The notes under the pieces were generated by a model. The model saw only the letters and a list, made by a program, of their open reading frames with translations. It had not been told where the DNA came from and made no database searches. A DNA stretch of 15,293 nucleotides from an uncultured Oscillospiraceae bacterium (GTDB taxonomy: Bacteria; Bacillota; Clostridia; Oscillospirales; Oscillospiraceae), in the NCBI GenBank assembly GCA_905234575.1, contig CAJOIG010000035.1, positions 1 through 15,293 on the forward strand. The letters run 5' to 3'. Positions 1 through 6,518 of this stretch are shown here, piece after piece (the first letter of the stretch is position 1; the number at the start of each line of letters is the position of its first letter). Made by a program: the position numbers and the translations under genes.

Positions 1-350
1 TCGTCGGTCACGTCGATGTTGTACACGCAGGAGCTGCGCCCGTCTTTTTTGCATTCGGCCCTGGCCGTCAGCTTTGTGCCGCGGGTGCCGCTGAGGTAGT
101 TCACACTCACCTGCTGGGCCACGGTCAGACGGTGGCGGTGGTTCGCCGCCGCGGCGAACGCGAAGTCCGCCAGGGTGAAGATCGCGCCGCCCATCACCTC
201 GTTGTTGGCGTTTCGGTGCCGGGCGGACAGCTCCACGGTGCAGACGCTGTATCCGTCGCCCAACTCCTCCAGGACCATGCCGTTTTCCACGGCAAAGCGG
301 TCCGCCTCGAAGTAGGCGCGGGCGTCGTCGATGTCCTTGAAAACTGCCAT
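1..350 (-). CDS. PaaI-like hotdog-fold acyl-CoA thioesterase (C-terminus cut off by window edge)
   Basis: The frame opens with ATG at 350 and runs off the window at position 1, giving 116 readable residues. Residues 45-66 carry the PaaI-type hotdog pattern: His45, Asn47 and Asn50, then EVMGG (51-55), then FTLADFAFA, where the Asp of LAD (about residue 62) is the usual catalytic acid. Members of this family hydrolyse acyl-CoA thioesters in the cytoplasm, classically phenylacetyl-CoA or hydroxylated derivatives. A GAGGAG ribosome binding site lies inside the last codons of the upstream ACT gene, and only 7 bases separate that gene's stop from this ATG, so it is the last readable gene of the ior-paaK operon. 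The context suggests it releases free acid and CoA from arylacetyl-CoA; that substrate is inferred. Most of the fold is visible, so the family call is firm although the C-terminus is missing. Confidence 0.85.
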   Translation of the reverse strand, partial: MAVFKDIDDARAYFEADRFAVENGMVLEELGDGYSVCTVELSARHRNANNEVMGGAIFTLADFAFAAAANHRHRLTVAQQVSVNYLSGTRGTKLTARAECKKDGRSSCVYNIDVTD

Positions 351-357
351 GCGGGGG

Positions 358-783
358 TCAGGCCATCTCCTCTTTCGACGCGAGCTTCACGCCCGCGTCG
401 GTGAGGACCTTCTCCGCCGCGTCGTTGTCGGGCACGCGGAAGATCATGCAGGCGGTGCCGGGGCGCGGCGTGAGGAAGGCATAGGTATACTCTACGTCGA
501 TGCCGGCATCGGCAAGGATGCGGAGGGTCCTGGCGAAGCTGCCCGGCTCGTCCTTGATGACAACGGCCAGCACCGGCGTCACCGACAGGACATAGCCGGC
601 GTCGCTCAGGACGAAGGCGGCCTTCCGGTCGTTGTCGGCAATGAAGCGCAGCACGCCGAAATCCTGGGTCTCCGCAATGGAGAGGGCGCGCATGTTCACT
701 CCGGCGTTGGACAGCTCGGAGGTGATCTGCGCCAGGGCGCCGGACTTATTTTCCACGAAGACAGAGATCTGATTCACGGTCAT
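358..783 (-). CDS. Tandem ACT-domain protein, probable amino-acid sensor of the ior-paaK operon
   Basis: This 141-residue protein consists of two ACT domains and nothing else. The first spans about 1-66, opening with a VNQISVFVENKSGALAQIT-like strand-loop-helix and containing NAGVNMRALSIAE. The second spans about 69-137, with AVVIKDEPGSFARTLRILADAGID. ACT domains bind amino acids or similar small ligands, usually at domain interfaces. Stand-alone pairs often sit beside paaK and iorAB in anaerobes, but their exact role is not established. It starts 18 bases after paaK behind an excellent GAAGGAGG site at 7-base spacing. No catalytic domain is present. The likely role, by inference, is allosteric or regulatory sensing of an aromatic or branched-chain amino acid. 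Its high-GC codon use matches the neighbouring genes. Confidence 0.88.
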   Translation of the reverse strand: MTVNQISVFVENKSGALAQITSELSNAGVNMRALSIAETQDFGVLRFIADNDRKAAFVLSDAGYVLSVTPVLAVVIKDEPGSFARTLRILADAGIDVEYTYAFLTPRPGTACMIFRVPDNDAAEKVLTDAGVKLASKEEMA

Positions 784-801
784 GGTGGTACCTCCTTCGG
801 T

Positions 802-2121
802 TCAGACCAGCTTGCGCTTGTCGATCACACGGACGGCCTTGCCCTCGGAGCGGGTGATCGACTTCGGGGAGACGAGATGCACGCGGGCGTAGATGCCGAG
901 CATGCCCTTGAGCGCGTTCACGAGCTCCTTCTCCCGCTTGGAAATGACGGAGAGGTTGTCGGAGAACATCTCCGGCGTCATCTCCACGTCGATGTCCAGG
1001 GTATCGGAGTTGTTGACGCGGTCCACAGTGATGAGGTAGTTCGCCTGGTAGCCCATGTTGAGCAGGACGGTCTCGATCTGGGACGGGAACACGTTCACGC
1101 CCTTGACGATGAGCATGTCGTCGGAGCGGCCCATGGGCTTGGCCATCTTGAGGAACGTGCGGCCGCAGGAGCATTTCTCCCGGCGGAGCACGCAGATGTC
1201 CCGGGTGCGGTAGCGAATCATGGGGAACGCCTTCTTATCGAGGCTTGTGAACACCAGCTCTCCCTTGGTGCCCTCGGGCAGGACCTCGCCGGTGTTTGGG
1301 TCGATGATCTCGGCGTAGAAGTGGTCCTCGTTGATGTGCATGCCGCTCTGCGCCTCGCACTCGAAGGAGACGCCAGGCCCGGAGAGCTCGGTCAGGCCGT
1401 AGATATCATAGGCCTTGATGCCCATGGTGTTCTCGATGTCCCGGCGCATCTCCTCCGTCCAGGCCTCCGCGCCGAAGATCCCGGCCTTGAGGGGGATGTC
1501 GTCCGGGCCCATGCCCTTTTCCTTCATGGTCTCCCCGAGGTACGCGGCGTAGCTGGGCGTGCAGCAGAGGATGGTGGCGCCGAGATCCTGGAGGAACATG
1601 ATCTGCCGCTCGGTGCTGCCGGAGGAGGTGGGGATCGTCAGGCAGCCGACCTTGTGGGAGCCGCCGTCGAGACCCGCGCCGCCCGTGAACAGGCCGTAGC
1701 CGTAGGAGACCTGGCAGACATCCTCCGCGCTGCCGCCCGCGGCGACGATGGCCCGGGCGCAGCAGTCCTCCCAGAGATCGATGTCCTCCTGGGTATAGAA
1801 CGCCACGACCCGGCGTCCGGTGGTGCCGGAGGTGGAATGGATGCGGACGCACTTCTCCAGGGGCTCCGCCAGAAGCCCGTAGGGATAGGCGTCGCGCAGG
1901 TCCGCCTTCGAGAGGAAGGGCAGCTTCGAGATGTCGTCGATCCCGTGGATGTCGTCTGGCGTCACGCCCTTCTTCTCCATGAGATCCCGGTAATACGGGA
2001 CATTGTCCCAGACATGCCGGACCTGCTCGACCAGGAGCCGGCTCTGCAGCTCCCGGAGCTGCTCGGCGGGCATGGTCTCGCGTTCCGGCTGATAATAGCG
2101 CTTGGGTGCAATCATTGGCAT
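802..2121 (-). CDS. paaK: Phenylacetate-CoA ligase (AMP-forming), PaaK family
   Basis: This 439-residue protein is full length for PaaK, and the ligase acts in the cytoplasm. Known family reaction: arylacetate + ATP + CoA gives arylacetyl-CoA + AMP + PPi. Seen in the sequence: the P-loop STSGTTGRR at about 96-103, the adenylate-binding YDIYGLTELSGPG at 238-250, RYRTRD at 303-308, a CSCGR cysteine pair at 317-321, and the hinge region GRSDDMLIVKGVNVFPSQIE at 331-350. The last is a hallmark of the PaaK branch of the adenylate-forming enzymes. The chosen ATG at 2121 has GAGGAG 9 bases upstream; a second ATG two codons in is possible. It follows iorB by 45 bases. Next to iorAB it may recover or make arylacetyl-CoA, or run in the reverse, ATP-yielding direction; the sequence does not decide. 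Substrates other than phenylacetate, such as indoleacetate, are equally possible. Confidence 0.93.
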   Translation of the reverse strand: MPMIAPKRYYQPERETMPAEQLRELQSRLLVEQVRHVWDNVPYYRDLMEKKGVTPDDIHGIDDISKLPFLSKADLRDAYPYGLLAEPLEKCVRIHSTSGTTGRRVVAFYTQEDIDLWEDCCARAIVAAGGSAEDVCQVSYGYGLFTGGAGLDGGSHKVGCLTIPTSSGSTERQIMFLQDLGATILCCTPSYAAYLGETMKEKGMGPDDIPLKAGIFGAEAWTEEMRRDIENTMGIKAYDIYGLTELSGPGVSFECEAQSGMHINEDHFYAEIIDPNTGEVLPEGTKGELVFTSLDKKAFPMIRYRTRDICVLRREKCSCGRTFLKMAKPMGRSDDMLIVKGVNVFPSQIETVLLNMGYQANYLITVDRVNNSDTLDIDVEMTPEMFSDNLSVISKREKELVNALKGMLGIYARVHLVSPKSITRSEGKAVRVIDKRKLV

Positions 2122-2166
2122 CGCCTCTTTCTCCTCAGTAATACAGATGCTTTCTCATTCGTTTCG

Positions 2167-2736
2167 TCAGGCGCCGCGTCCGAGCTCGAAGGCTTTGCGG
2201 TTGAGCTCCAGGAACTTCGCGGGAACGCAGGCCTCGATGGCCTCCTGCCAGGCCTCGTCCGGGAAGTCGAAATACCGGCTGAGCCGACCCATGAGGACGA
2301 GGTTCACCGCCTTGGAAGAGCCCGCCTCCACCGCGAGAGCAAGGGCGTCGATGGAATCCACCTGCAGGCCCTTCGCCCGCAGCTTTTCGATGAGGCCCTC
2401 GGGATAGGTGGTCGCGCCGGTGATGACCGGCATGGGGTCGGTCTCCTGGGTGTTCGTGACGAGGATGCCGTCGGGCCGGAGGTATTCCGCCCAGCGGGCG
2501 GCCTCCAGCTTTTCGAAGGACACGACAAAGTCCGCGCAGCCCTTGTCGATGATGGGGGAATACACCCGGTCCCCATAGCGGACGTAGGTGACGACGCTGC
2601 CGCCGCGCTGGCTCATACCGTGGACCTCGGAGACCTTCACGTCGTAACCGCGGGTAAGGAGCAGGTGCCCCAGGAGCTTGCTGGCCAGGAGGCTTCCCTG
2701 TCCGCCCACGCCGACGATCATTATGTTCTTCACCAT
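2167..2736 (-). CDS. iorB: Indolepyruvate:ferredoxin oxidoreductase, beta subunit
   Basis: This 189-residue protein is the gamma-type catalytic domain of the pyruvate:ferredoxin oxidoreductase superfamily, the usual size for IorB. The N-terminus has a GVGGQG motif at 8-13, typical of this domain, followed by SEVHGMSQRGGSV (36-48), another conserved block. It carries no iron-sulfur cysteines of its own; these are in IorA. With IorA it oxidatively decarboxylates aryl 2-oxo acids (indolepyruvate, phenylpyruvate, 4-hydroxyphenylpyruvate) to the arylacetyl-CoA and CO2, reducing ferredoxin. Its ATG is one base past the iorA stop codon, so the two are almost certainly translationally coupled and made in equal amounts. 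The enzyme is expected to be oxygen-sensitive and cytoplasmic, in line with an anaerobic host. Confidence 0.94.
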   Translation of the reverse strand: MVKNIMIVGVGGQGSLLASKLLGHLLLTRGYDVKVSEVHGMSQRGGSVVTYVRYGDRVYSPIIDKGCADFVVSFEKLEAARWAEYLRPDGILVTNTQETDPMPVITGATTYPEGLIEKLRAKGLQVDSIDALALAVEAGSSKAVNLVLMGRLSRYFDFPDEAWQEAIEACVPAKFLELNRKAFELGRGA

Positions 2737-2737
2737 G

Positions 2738-4474
2738 TTACTTTCCCTCCTTGAGCGCGTCGAATTTGCATAGCTGACTGCACACGCCGCAGCCGACGCA
2801 GAGGGTGCTGTCGATGGCGGCCTTGCCGTCCTTCATGCTGATGGCCGGGCATCCGACGCGCATGCAGCTCTTGCAGCTCCGGCACTTGTCGACGTCCACG
2901 ACCAGGGGCGCCTTGTGCTTCACATACTTCAAAAGCGCGCAGGGACGGCGGCTGATGATGACGGAGGGCGCGTCGGCGGCAAGCTCCTCCTTCAGCACGG
3001 CGTCGCAGGCGGCGAGATCGTAGGGATCCACCACCCGGACACGCTCAAAGCCCATGGCCCGGCACAGCGCCTCGAGATCGATCTTGCCGGCGGGATCGCC
3101 CTTGATGTTGTAGCCGGTGGTGGGGTTCTGCTGGTGCCCGGTCATGCCGGTGATGGAGTTGTCGAGGATGATGACCGTCGAGTTCGACTGGTTGTAGGCG
3201 ATGTTCGCAAGGCCCGTCATGCCGGAGTGCATGAACGTGCTGTCGCCGATGACGGCCACCGTCTTCCCCTCGCTGTCCTTGCCGAGGGCCTTGTTGAAGC
3301 CGTGGGTCGCGGAGATGGAAGCGCCCATGCACAGGGTCATCTCGATGGAGGCCAGGGGCGCCACCGCGCCGAGAGTATAGCAGCCGATGTCGCCGAGGAC
3401 GGTGACTTTGTTTTTCTTGAGGGTATAGAACATGCCGCGGTGGGGGCACCCGGCGCACATCACGGGCGGACGCGCGGGCACGGCCTCGTCGAGCTTCACG
3501 CCATGGGGAACGGGCAGGCCGAGCTTCTCCGCCACGAGGTTCTGGGAGAACTCACCCTCCAGCGGGAAGAGCTCCTTGCCGGTGACCGGGATGCCGAGGC
3601 TCCGGCAGTAGTCCTCAATGAAGGGATCGAGCTCCTCCACCACGACGACCTTCTCGACGGACGCCGCGAAATCGCGGAGCTTTCCCGCGGGCATCGGCCA
3701 GATCATGCCCAGCTTCAGAACGGGATATTTGTCGCCGCAGACCTCCTTCACATACTGGTAGCAGGTGGAGGAGGTGATGATGCCGAGGCTGTGGTCGGAG
3801 CCGTCCTCCACCCGGTTGAGTGGGGAGGTCTCGGCATACTCCGCCAGCTTCCGCGTCCGCTCCTCCACGACGGGATGGCGGCGGATGGCGTTGCCGGGCA
3901 TCATAACGTACTTGGCGATGTTCTTCTCGTAGGGCTTTACGGGACGTTCCACCCGTTCCCCAGTGTCCACGACGCTCTGGGAGTGGGCGACGCGGGTGCA
4001 CATCTTCAGGAGCACCGGCGTATCGAACTGCTCGGAAAGATCGTAGGCCAGCTTGAAGAACGCATGGCTCTCGCCGGAGTCCGAGGGCTCCAGCATGGGG
4101 ATCTTCGCGGCGGCGGCGTAGTGCCGGGAGTCCTGCTCGTTCTGGGAGGAGTGCATCCCGGGGTCGTCCGCCACGGCGATGACCATGCCGGCGTTGACGC
4201 CGGTATAGCTGACGGTAAAGAGCGGATCGGCGGCCACGTTCAGACCGACGTGCTTCATGCCGCAGAAGCTCCGCTTGCCGGCGAGGGACGCGCCGAAGGC
4301 GGTCTCCATCGCGACCTTTTCGTTGGGCGCCCACTCGGCGTAGATCTCGTCGTAAGCCGCGGCCTCCTCCGTGATCTCGGTGCTGGGGGTACCCGGATAG
4401 CTGGAAACCACGCAGCAGCCGGCCTCATACAGACCGCGGGCTGCCGCCGCGTTTCCCAACATGAGCTGTTTCAT
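2738..4474 (-). CDS. iorA: Indolepyruvate:ferredoxin oxidoreductase, alpha subunit
   Basis: This 578-residue protein matches IorA in length and domain order. The N-terminal pyrimidine-binding domain shows SSYPGTPSTEIT (24-35), APNEKVAMETAFGAS (49-63) and DDPGMHSSQNEQDSRHYA (103-120). The thiamine-diphosphate domain follows, with CAGCPHRG (340-347), GDIGCYTLG (361-369) and GDSTFMHSG...DNSITGMTG (410-446), the GDG...N-type cofactor site. The C-terminus is a two-cluster ferredoxin domain: Cys531, 534, 537 and 542 (CX2CX2CX4CP) and Cys559, 562, 565 and 569 (CX2CX2CX3C). The longer spacing in the first cluster is usual for IorA. The start at 4474 has AAGGTGG upstream at a normal distance. It is the first gene of a five-gene operon driven by the promoter at 4508-4536. 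Confidence 0.95.
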   Translation of the reverse strand: MKQLMLGNAAAARGLYEAGCCVVSSYPGTPSTEITEEAAAYDEIYAEWAPNEKVAMETAFGASLAGKRSFCGMKHVGLNVAADPLFTVSYTGVNAGMVIAVADDPGMHSSQNEQDSRHYAAAAKIPMLEPSDSGESHAFFKLAYDLSEQFDTPVLLKMCTRVAHSQSVVDTGERVERPVKPYEKNIAKYVMMPGNAIRRHPVVEERTRKLAEYAETSPLNRVEDGSDHSLGIITSSTCYQYVKEVCGDKYPVLKLGMIWPMPAGKLRDFAASVEKVVVVEELDPFIEDYCRSLGIPVTGKELFPLEGEFSQNLVAEKLGLPVPHGVKLDEAVPARPPVMCAGCPHRGMFYTLKKNKVTVLGDIGCYTLGAVAPLASIEMTLCMGASISATHGFNKALGKDSEGKTVAVIGDSTFMHSGMTGLANIAYNQSNSTVIILDNSITGMTGHQQNPTTGYNIKGDPAGKIDLEALCRAMGFERVRVVDPYDLAACDAVLKEELAADAPSVIISRRPCALLKYVKHKAPLVVDVDKCRSCKSCMRVGCPAISMKDGKAAIDSTLCVGCGVCSQLCKFDALKEGK

Positions 4475-4507
4475 ATCGAACCACCTTATTCCTTAGGGAT
4501 TTTCCCT

Positions 4508-4536
4508 ATTATACATCACCATTTCCCCACATACAA
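4508..4536 (-). promoter_or_regulatory. Promoter of the ior-paaK operon
   Basis: On the minus strand the sequence reads TTGTAT (4536-4531), a 17-base spacer, then a perfect TATAAT (4513-4508). This predicts transcription starting about 25-30 bases upstream of the iorA ATG at 4474. The short leader contains the AAGGTGG ribosome binding site. The AT-rich element at 4541-4559 abuts the -35 box on its upstream side. Confidence 0.75.
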
Positions 4537-4540
4537 GAAA

Positions 4541-4559
4541 AAGTTTCAACATTTTAAAG
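4541..4559. promoter_or_regulatory. Degenerate copy of the AT-rich operator-like element, upstream of the ior -35 box
   Basis: The plus strand reads AAGTTTCAACATTTTAAAG. The right half TTTTAAAG (4552-4559) is identical to the repeat unit of the elements at 4640-4655 and 6463-6478; the left half (TTTCAA) is diverged. It sits just upstream of the -35 of the ior promoter, where a bound protein could activate rather than block. A chance match in an AT-rich spacer is possible. Confidence 0.35.
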
Positions 4560-4595
4560 CAAGCTCGCTGTAAACCGGAAAAGCCGCGATACCGG

Positions 4596-4624
4596 TTGAC
4601 AAATCCCTCCAAACGTGGCATAAT
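4596..4624 (+). promoter_or_regulatory. Promoter of the acyl-CoA ligase gene
   Basis: A perfect TTGACA at 4596-4601, a 17-base spacer and CATAAT at 4619-4624 predict a start near 4631. That leaves a leader of about 90 bases before the ATG at 4721. The leader holds the operator-like repeat at 4640-4655, then a small GC hairpin (stem CGGCGG 4667-4672 with CCGCCG 4680-4685, 7-base loop). The hairpin lacks a T-run and is not a terminator. Confidence 0.8.
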
Positions 4625-4639
4625 GACCGGGCTGAGCGA

Positions 4640-4655
4640 TTTTAAAGTTTTAAAG
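4640..4655. promoter_or_regulatory. Operator-like repeat TTTTAAAG x2 downstream of the ligase promoter
   Basis: TTTTAAAG occurs twice in tandem here; read another way it is TTTAAA-GT-TTTAAA, a 14-base near-palindrome. It begins 15 bases after the -10 hexamer, a classic repressor position. The same 15-base string TTTTAAAGTTTTAAA recurs at 6463-6477, again just after a -10 box. The regulator is not encoded in the window, and the operator role is inferred from sequence and position only. Confidence 0.55.
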
Positions 4656-4720
4656 CGCGAATAACCCGGCGGCACTGCTCCGCCGCCGACAAACCATCGA
4701 ATGCAAGGAAGTGTTTCACC

Positions 4721-6364
4721 ATGCCCATCACCGAGCTTCTCACGCGCAACGCCACCTATTTTAAAAATGACGTCGCTCTCGTGGAGATCAACCCCGAGGT
4801 CAAGAACATCCCCCAGGTCACCTGGCGGGAGTATTCCCTCATCGAGTCCGACCGCAGCGGCGCGTTCCGCAAGCAGATCACCTGGGGCGAGTTCGACATC
4901 AAGGCCAACCGCTTTGCGAACCTCCTCCTCACCCGCGGCATCAAAAAGGGCGACAAGGTCGCGATCCTTCTGATGAACTGCATCGAGTGGCTGCCGATCT
5001 ATTTCGGCATCCTCAAAACAGGCGCCATCGTCGTTCCCATGAACTACCGCTTCGACGGCGACGAGATCCTCCACTGCCTGAAGCTCGCGGACGTGGACGC
5101 GCTGGTGTTCGGCCCGGAGTTCATCGGCCGCGTGGAGGCGGTCCTCGACCGGGTGCCCAAGGTGAAAAACCGCTTCTATGTGGGCGACGACTGCCCCTCC
5201 TTTGCCGACAGCTATGACAAGCTGATCTCCTACTGCTCCTCCATCGCGCCGAGCATCTACCTCACCGACGACGACGACGGCGCGATCTACTTCTCCTCCG
5301 GCACAACCGGCTTCCCCAAGGCCATCCTGCACAAGCACCGGAGCCTCACCCACGCCGCCGCCGTGGAGCAGGCCCACCACGGCCAGACGAAGGAGGACGT
5401 ATTCCTCTGCATCCCGCCCCTGTACCACACCGGCGCGAAGATGCACTGGTTCGGCTCCCTTCGGGCCGGCGGCAAGGCCGTCATCCTGCGCGGCGTCAGC
5501 CCCGAGTGGATCATCCGCACCGTCAGCGAGGAGCGCTGCACCATCGTGTGGCTCCTCGTCCCCTGGGCGCAGGACATCCTGGACGCCATCGACAGCGGCC
5601 GGATCGACCTCAGCCAGTACACCCTCGACCAGTGGCGGCTCATGCACATCGGCGCCCAACCCGTCCCGCCGACGCTCATCAAGCGCTGGAAGGCCGTCTT
5701 CCCCCACCACCAGTACGACACGAACTACGGCCTGAGCGAGTCCATCGGCCCCGGATGCGTCCACCTCGGCGTGGAGAACATCCACAAGGTCGGCGCCATC
5801 GGCATCCCCGGCTACGGCTGGGAAACGAAGATCGTGGACGAGCACCGGAACGAGATCACCTCCGGCGTCGGCGAGCTCGCCGTCCGCGGCCCCGGCGTGA
5901 TGACCTGCTACTACAACGACCCCGAGGCCACCCGGGAGGTGCTCGATTCCGAGGGCTGGCTCTACACCGGCGACATGGCCGAGCAGGACGCGGACGGCTT
6001 CATCTACCTCGTGGACCGGAAGAAGGACGTCATCATCAGCGGCGGCGAAAACCTCTACCCCGTCCAGATCGAGGACTTCCTCCGCTCCAACGCGAAGATC
6101 AAGGACGCGGCCGTCATCGGCCTGCCGGACAAGCGCCTCGGCGAGATCGCCACCGCCATCATCGAGGTCCGCGAGGGCATGACCCTCTCCGAGGCGGAGG
6201 TCAATGAGTTCTGCCAGGCCATGCCCCGCTACAAGCGGCCCCGCAAGATCATCTTCGCCCCGGTCCCGCGCAACGCCACCGGCAAGATCGAAAAGCCCCT
6301 TCTGCGGCGGACGTATTCGAGCGAGTTCCTGGTCGCCCAGCAAAACGAGATCGCCATCGACTGA
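4721..6364 (+). CDS. AMP-forming acyl-CoA synthetase (fatty/aryl/carnitine-type acid CoA ligase)
   Basis: This 547-residue protein is a complete class I adenylate-forming ligase, converting a carboxylic acid + ATP + CoA to acyl-CoA + AMP + PPi. Seen in order: the P-loop YFSSGTTGFPKA (190-201), IPPLYHTGAKMHW (231-243), the adenylate motif NYGLSESIGPG (335-345), GWLYTGD (412-418), DRKKDVIISGGENLYP (432-447), and the terminal NATGKIEK (518-525) with the catalytic lysine near 522. These fit the long/medium-chain fatty acid and crotonobetaine/carnitine ligase branch; no feature fixes the substrate. The N-terminus has two similar segments (TWREYSLI at 34 and TWGEFDIK at 54) around a short insertion. 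The ATG at 4721 follows AAGGAAG at a normal distance. It is monocistronic, with its own promoter and a terminator at 6380-6418. A shared operator-like element suggests it acts with the symporter at 6519. Confidence 0.92.
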   Translation: MPITELLTRNATYFKNDVALVEINPEVKNIPQVTWREYSLIESDRSGAFRKQITWGEFDIKANRFANLLLTRGIKKGDKVAILLMNCIEWLPIYFGILKTGAIVVPMNYRFDGDEILHCLKLADVDALVFGPEFIGRVEAVLDRVPKVKNRFYVGDDCPSFADSYDKLISYCSSIAPSIYLTDDDDGAIYFSSGTTGFPKAILHKHRSLTHAAAVEQAHHGQTKEDVFLCIPPLYHTGAKMHWFGSLRAGGKAVILRGVSPEWIIRTVSEERCTIVWLLVPWAQDILDAIDSGRIDLSQYTLDQWRLMHIGAQPVPPTLIKRWKAVFPHHQYDTNYGLSESIGPGCVHLGVENIHKVGAIGIPGYGWETKIVDEHRNEITSGVGELAVRGPGVMTCYYNDPEATREVLDSEGWLYTGDMAEQDADGFIYLVDRKKDVIISGGENLYPVQIEDFLRSNAKIKDAAVIGLPDKRLGEIATAIIEVREGMTLSEAEVNEFCQAMPRYKRPRKIIFAPVPRNATGKIEKPLLRRTYSSEFLVAQQNEIAID

Positions 6365-6379
6365 TAAACACCGAACCCT

Positions 6380-6418
6380 CCGGGCGCACCTTACGCGGTG
6401 CGCCCGGTTTTCCGTTTT
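6380..6418 (+). terminator. Rho-independent terminator after the acyl-CoA ligase
   Basis: A perfect 11-bp stem (CCGGGCGCACC at 6380-6390 with GGTGCGCCCGG at 6397-6407) with a six-base loop TTACGC is followed by a T-rich tail. It starts 15 bases after the ligase stop and ends just before the symporter promoter, so the two genes are separate transcription units. Confidence 0.9.
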
Positions 6419-6424
6419 CGGGGC

Positions 6425-6453
6425 TTGACAAGCCGGACGCCCGGTGCTATACT
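6425..6453 (+). promoter_or_regulatory. Promoter of the sodium:solute symporter gene
   Basis: A perfect TTGACA at 6425-6430, a 17-base spacer and TATACT at 6448-6453 predict a start near 6460. It lies directly behind the ligase terminator. The operator-like element at 6463-6478 would cover the first transcribed bases. Confidence 0.85.
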
Positions 6454-6462
6454 TCTTTTCGT

Positions 6463-6478
6463 TTTTAAAGTTTTAAAA
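6463..6478. promoter_or_regulatory. Operator-like repeat TTTTAAAG-TTTTAAAA downstream of the symporter promoter
   Basis: It shares 15 consecutive bases with the element at 4640-4655, and starts 9 bases after the -10 hexamer. The recurrence at the same relative place in two otherwise unrelated GC-rich leaders argues for one DNA-binding regulator, probably a repressor. The AT-rich stretch continues to about 6500, so low-complexity bias must be considered. Confidence 0.55.
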
Positions 6479-6518
6479 CTTAAAAAGATAAAATCATAAA
6501 AGACAAGAGGACAACGCC

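Noticed and set aside
331..2754. An 807-codon open frame on the plus strand opposite the ACT, paaK and iorB genes
   Set aside because: It spans three well-supported genes on the other strand, has no domain I recognise, and is rich in Gly, Ala, His, Asp and Val as expected from the complement of GC-biased codons. It is a shadow.
4493..6343. A 616-codon minus-strand frame opposite the acyl-CoA ligase
   Set aside because: It has the same composition artefact; the ligase on the plus strand has all family motifs, a promoter, a ribosome binding site and a terminator.
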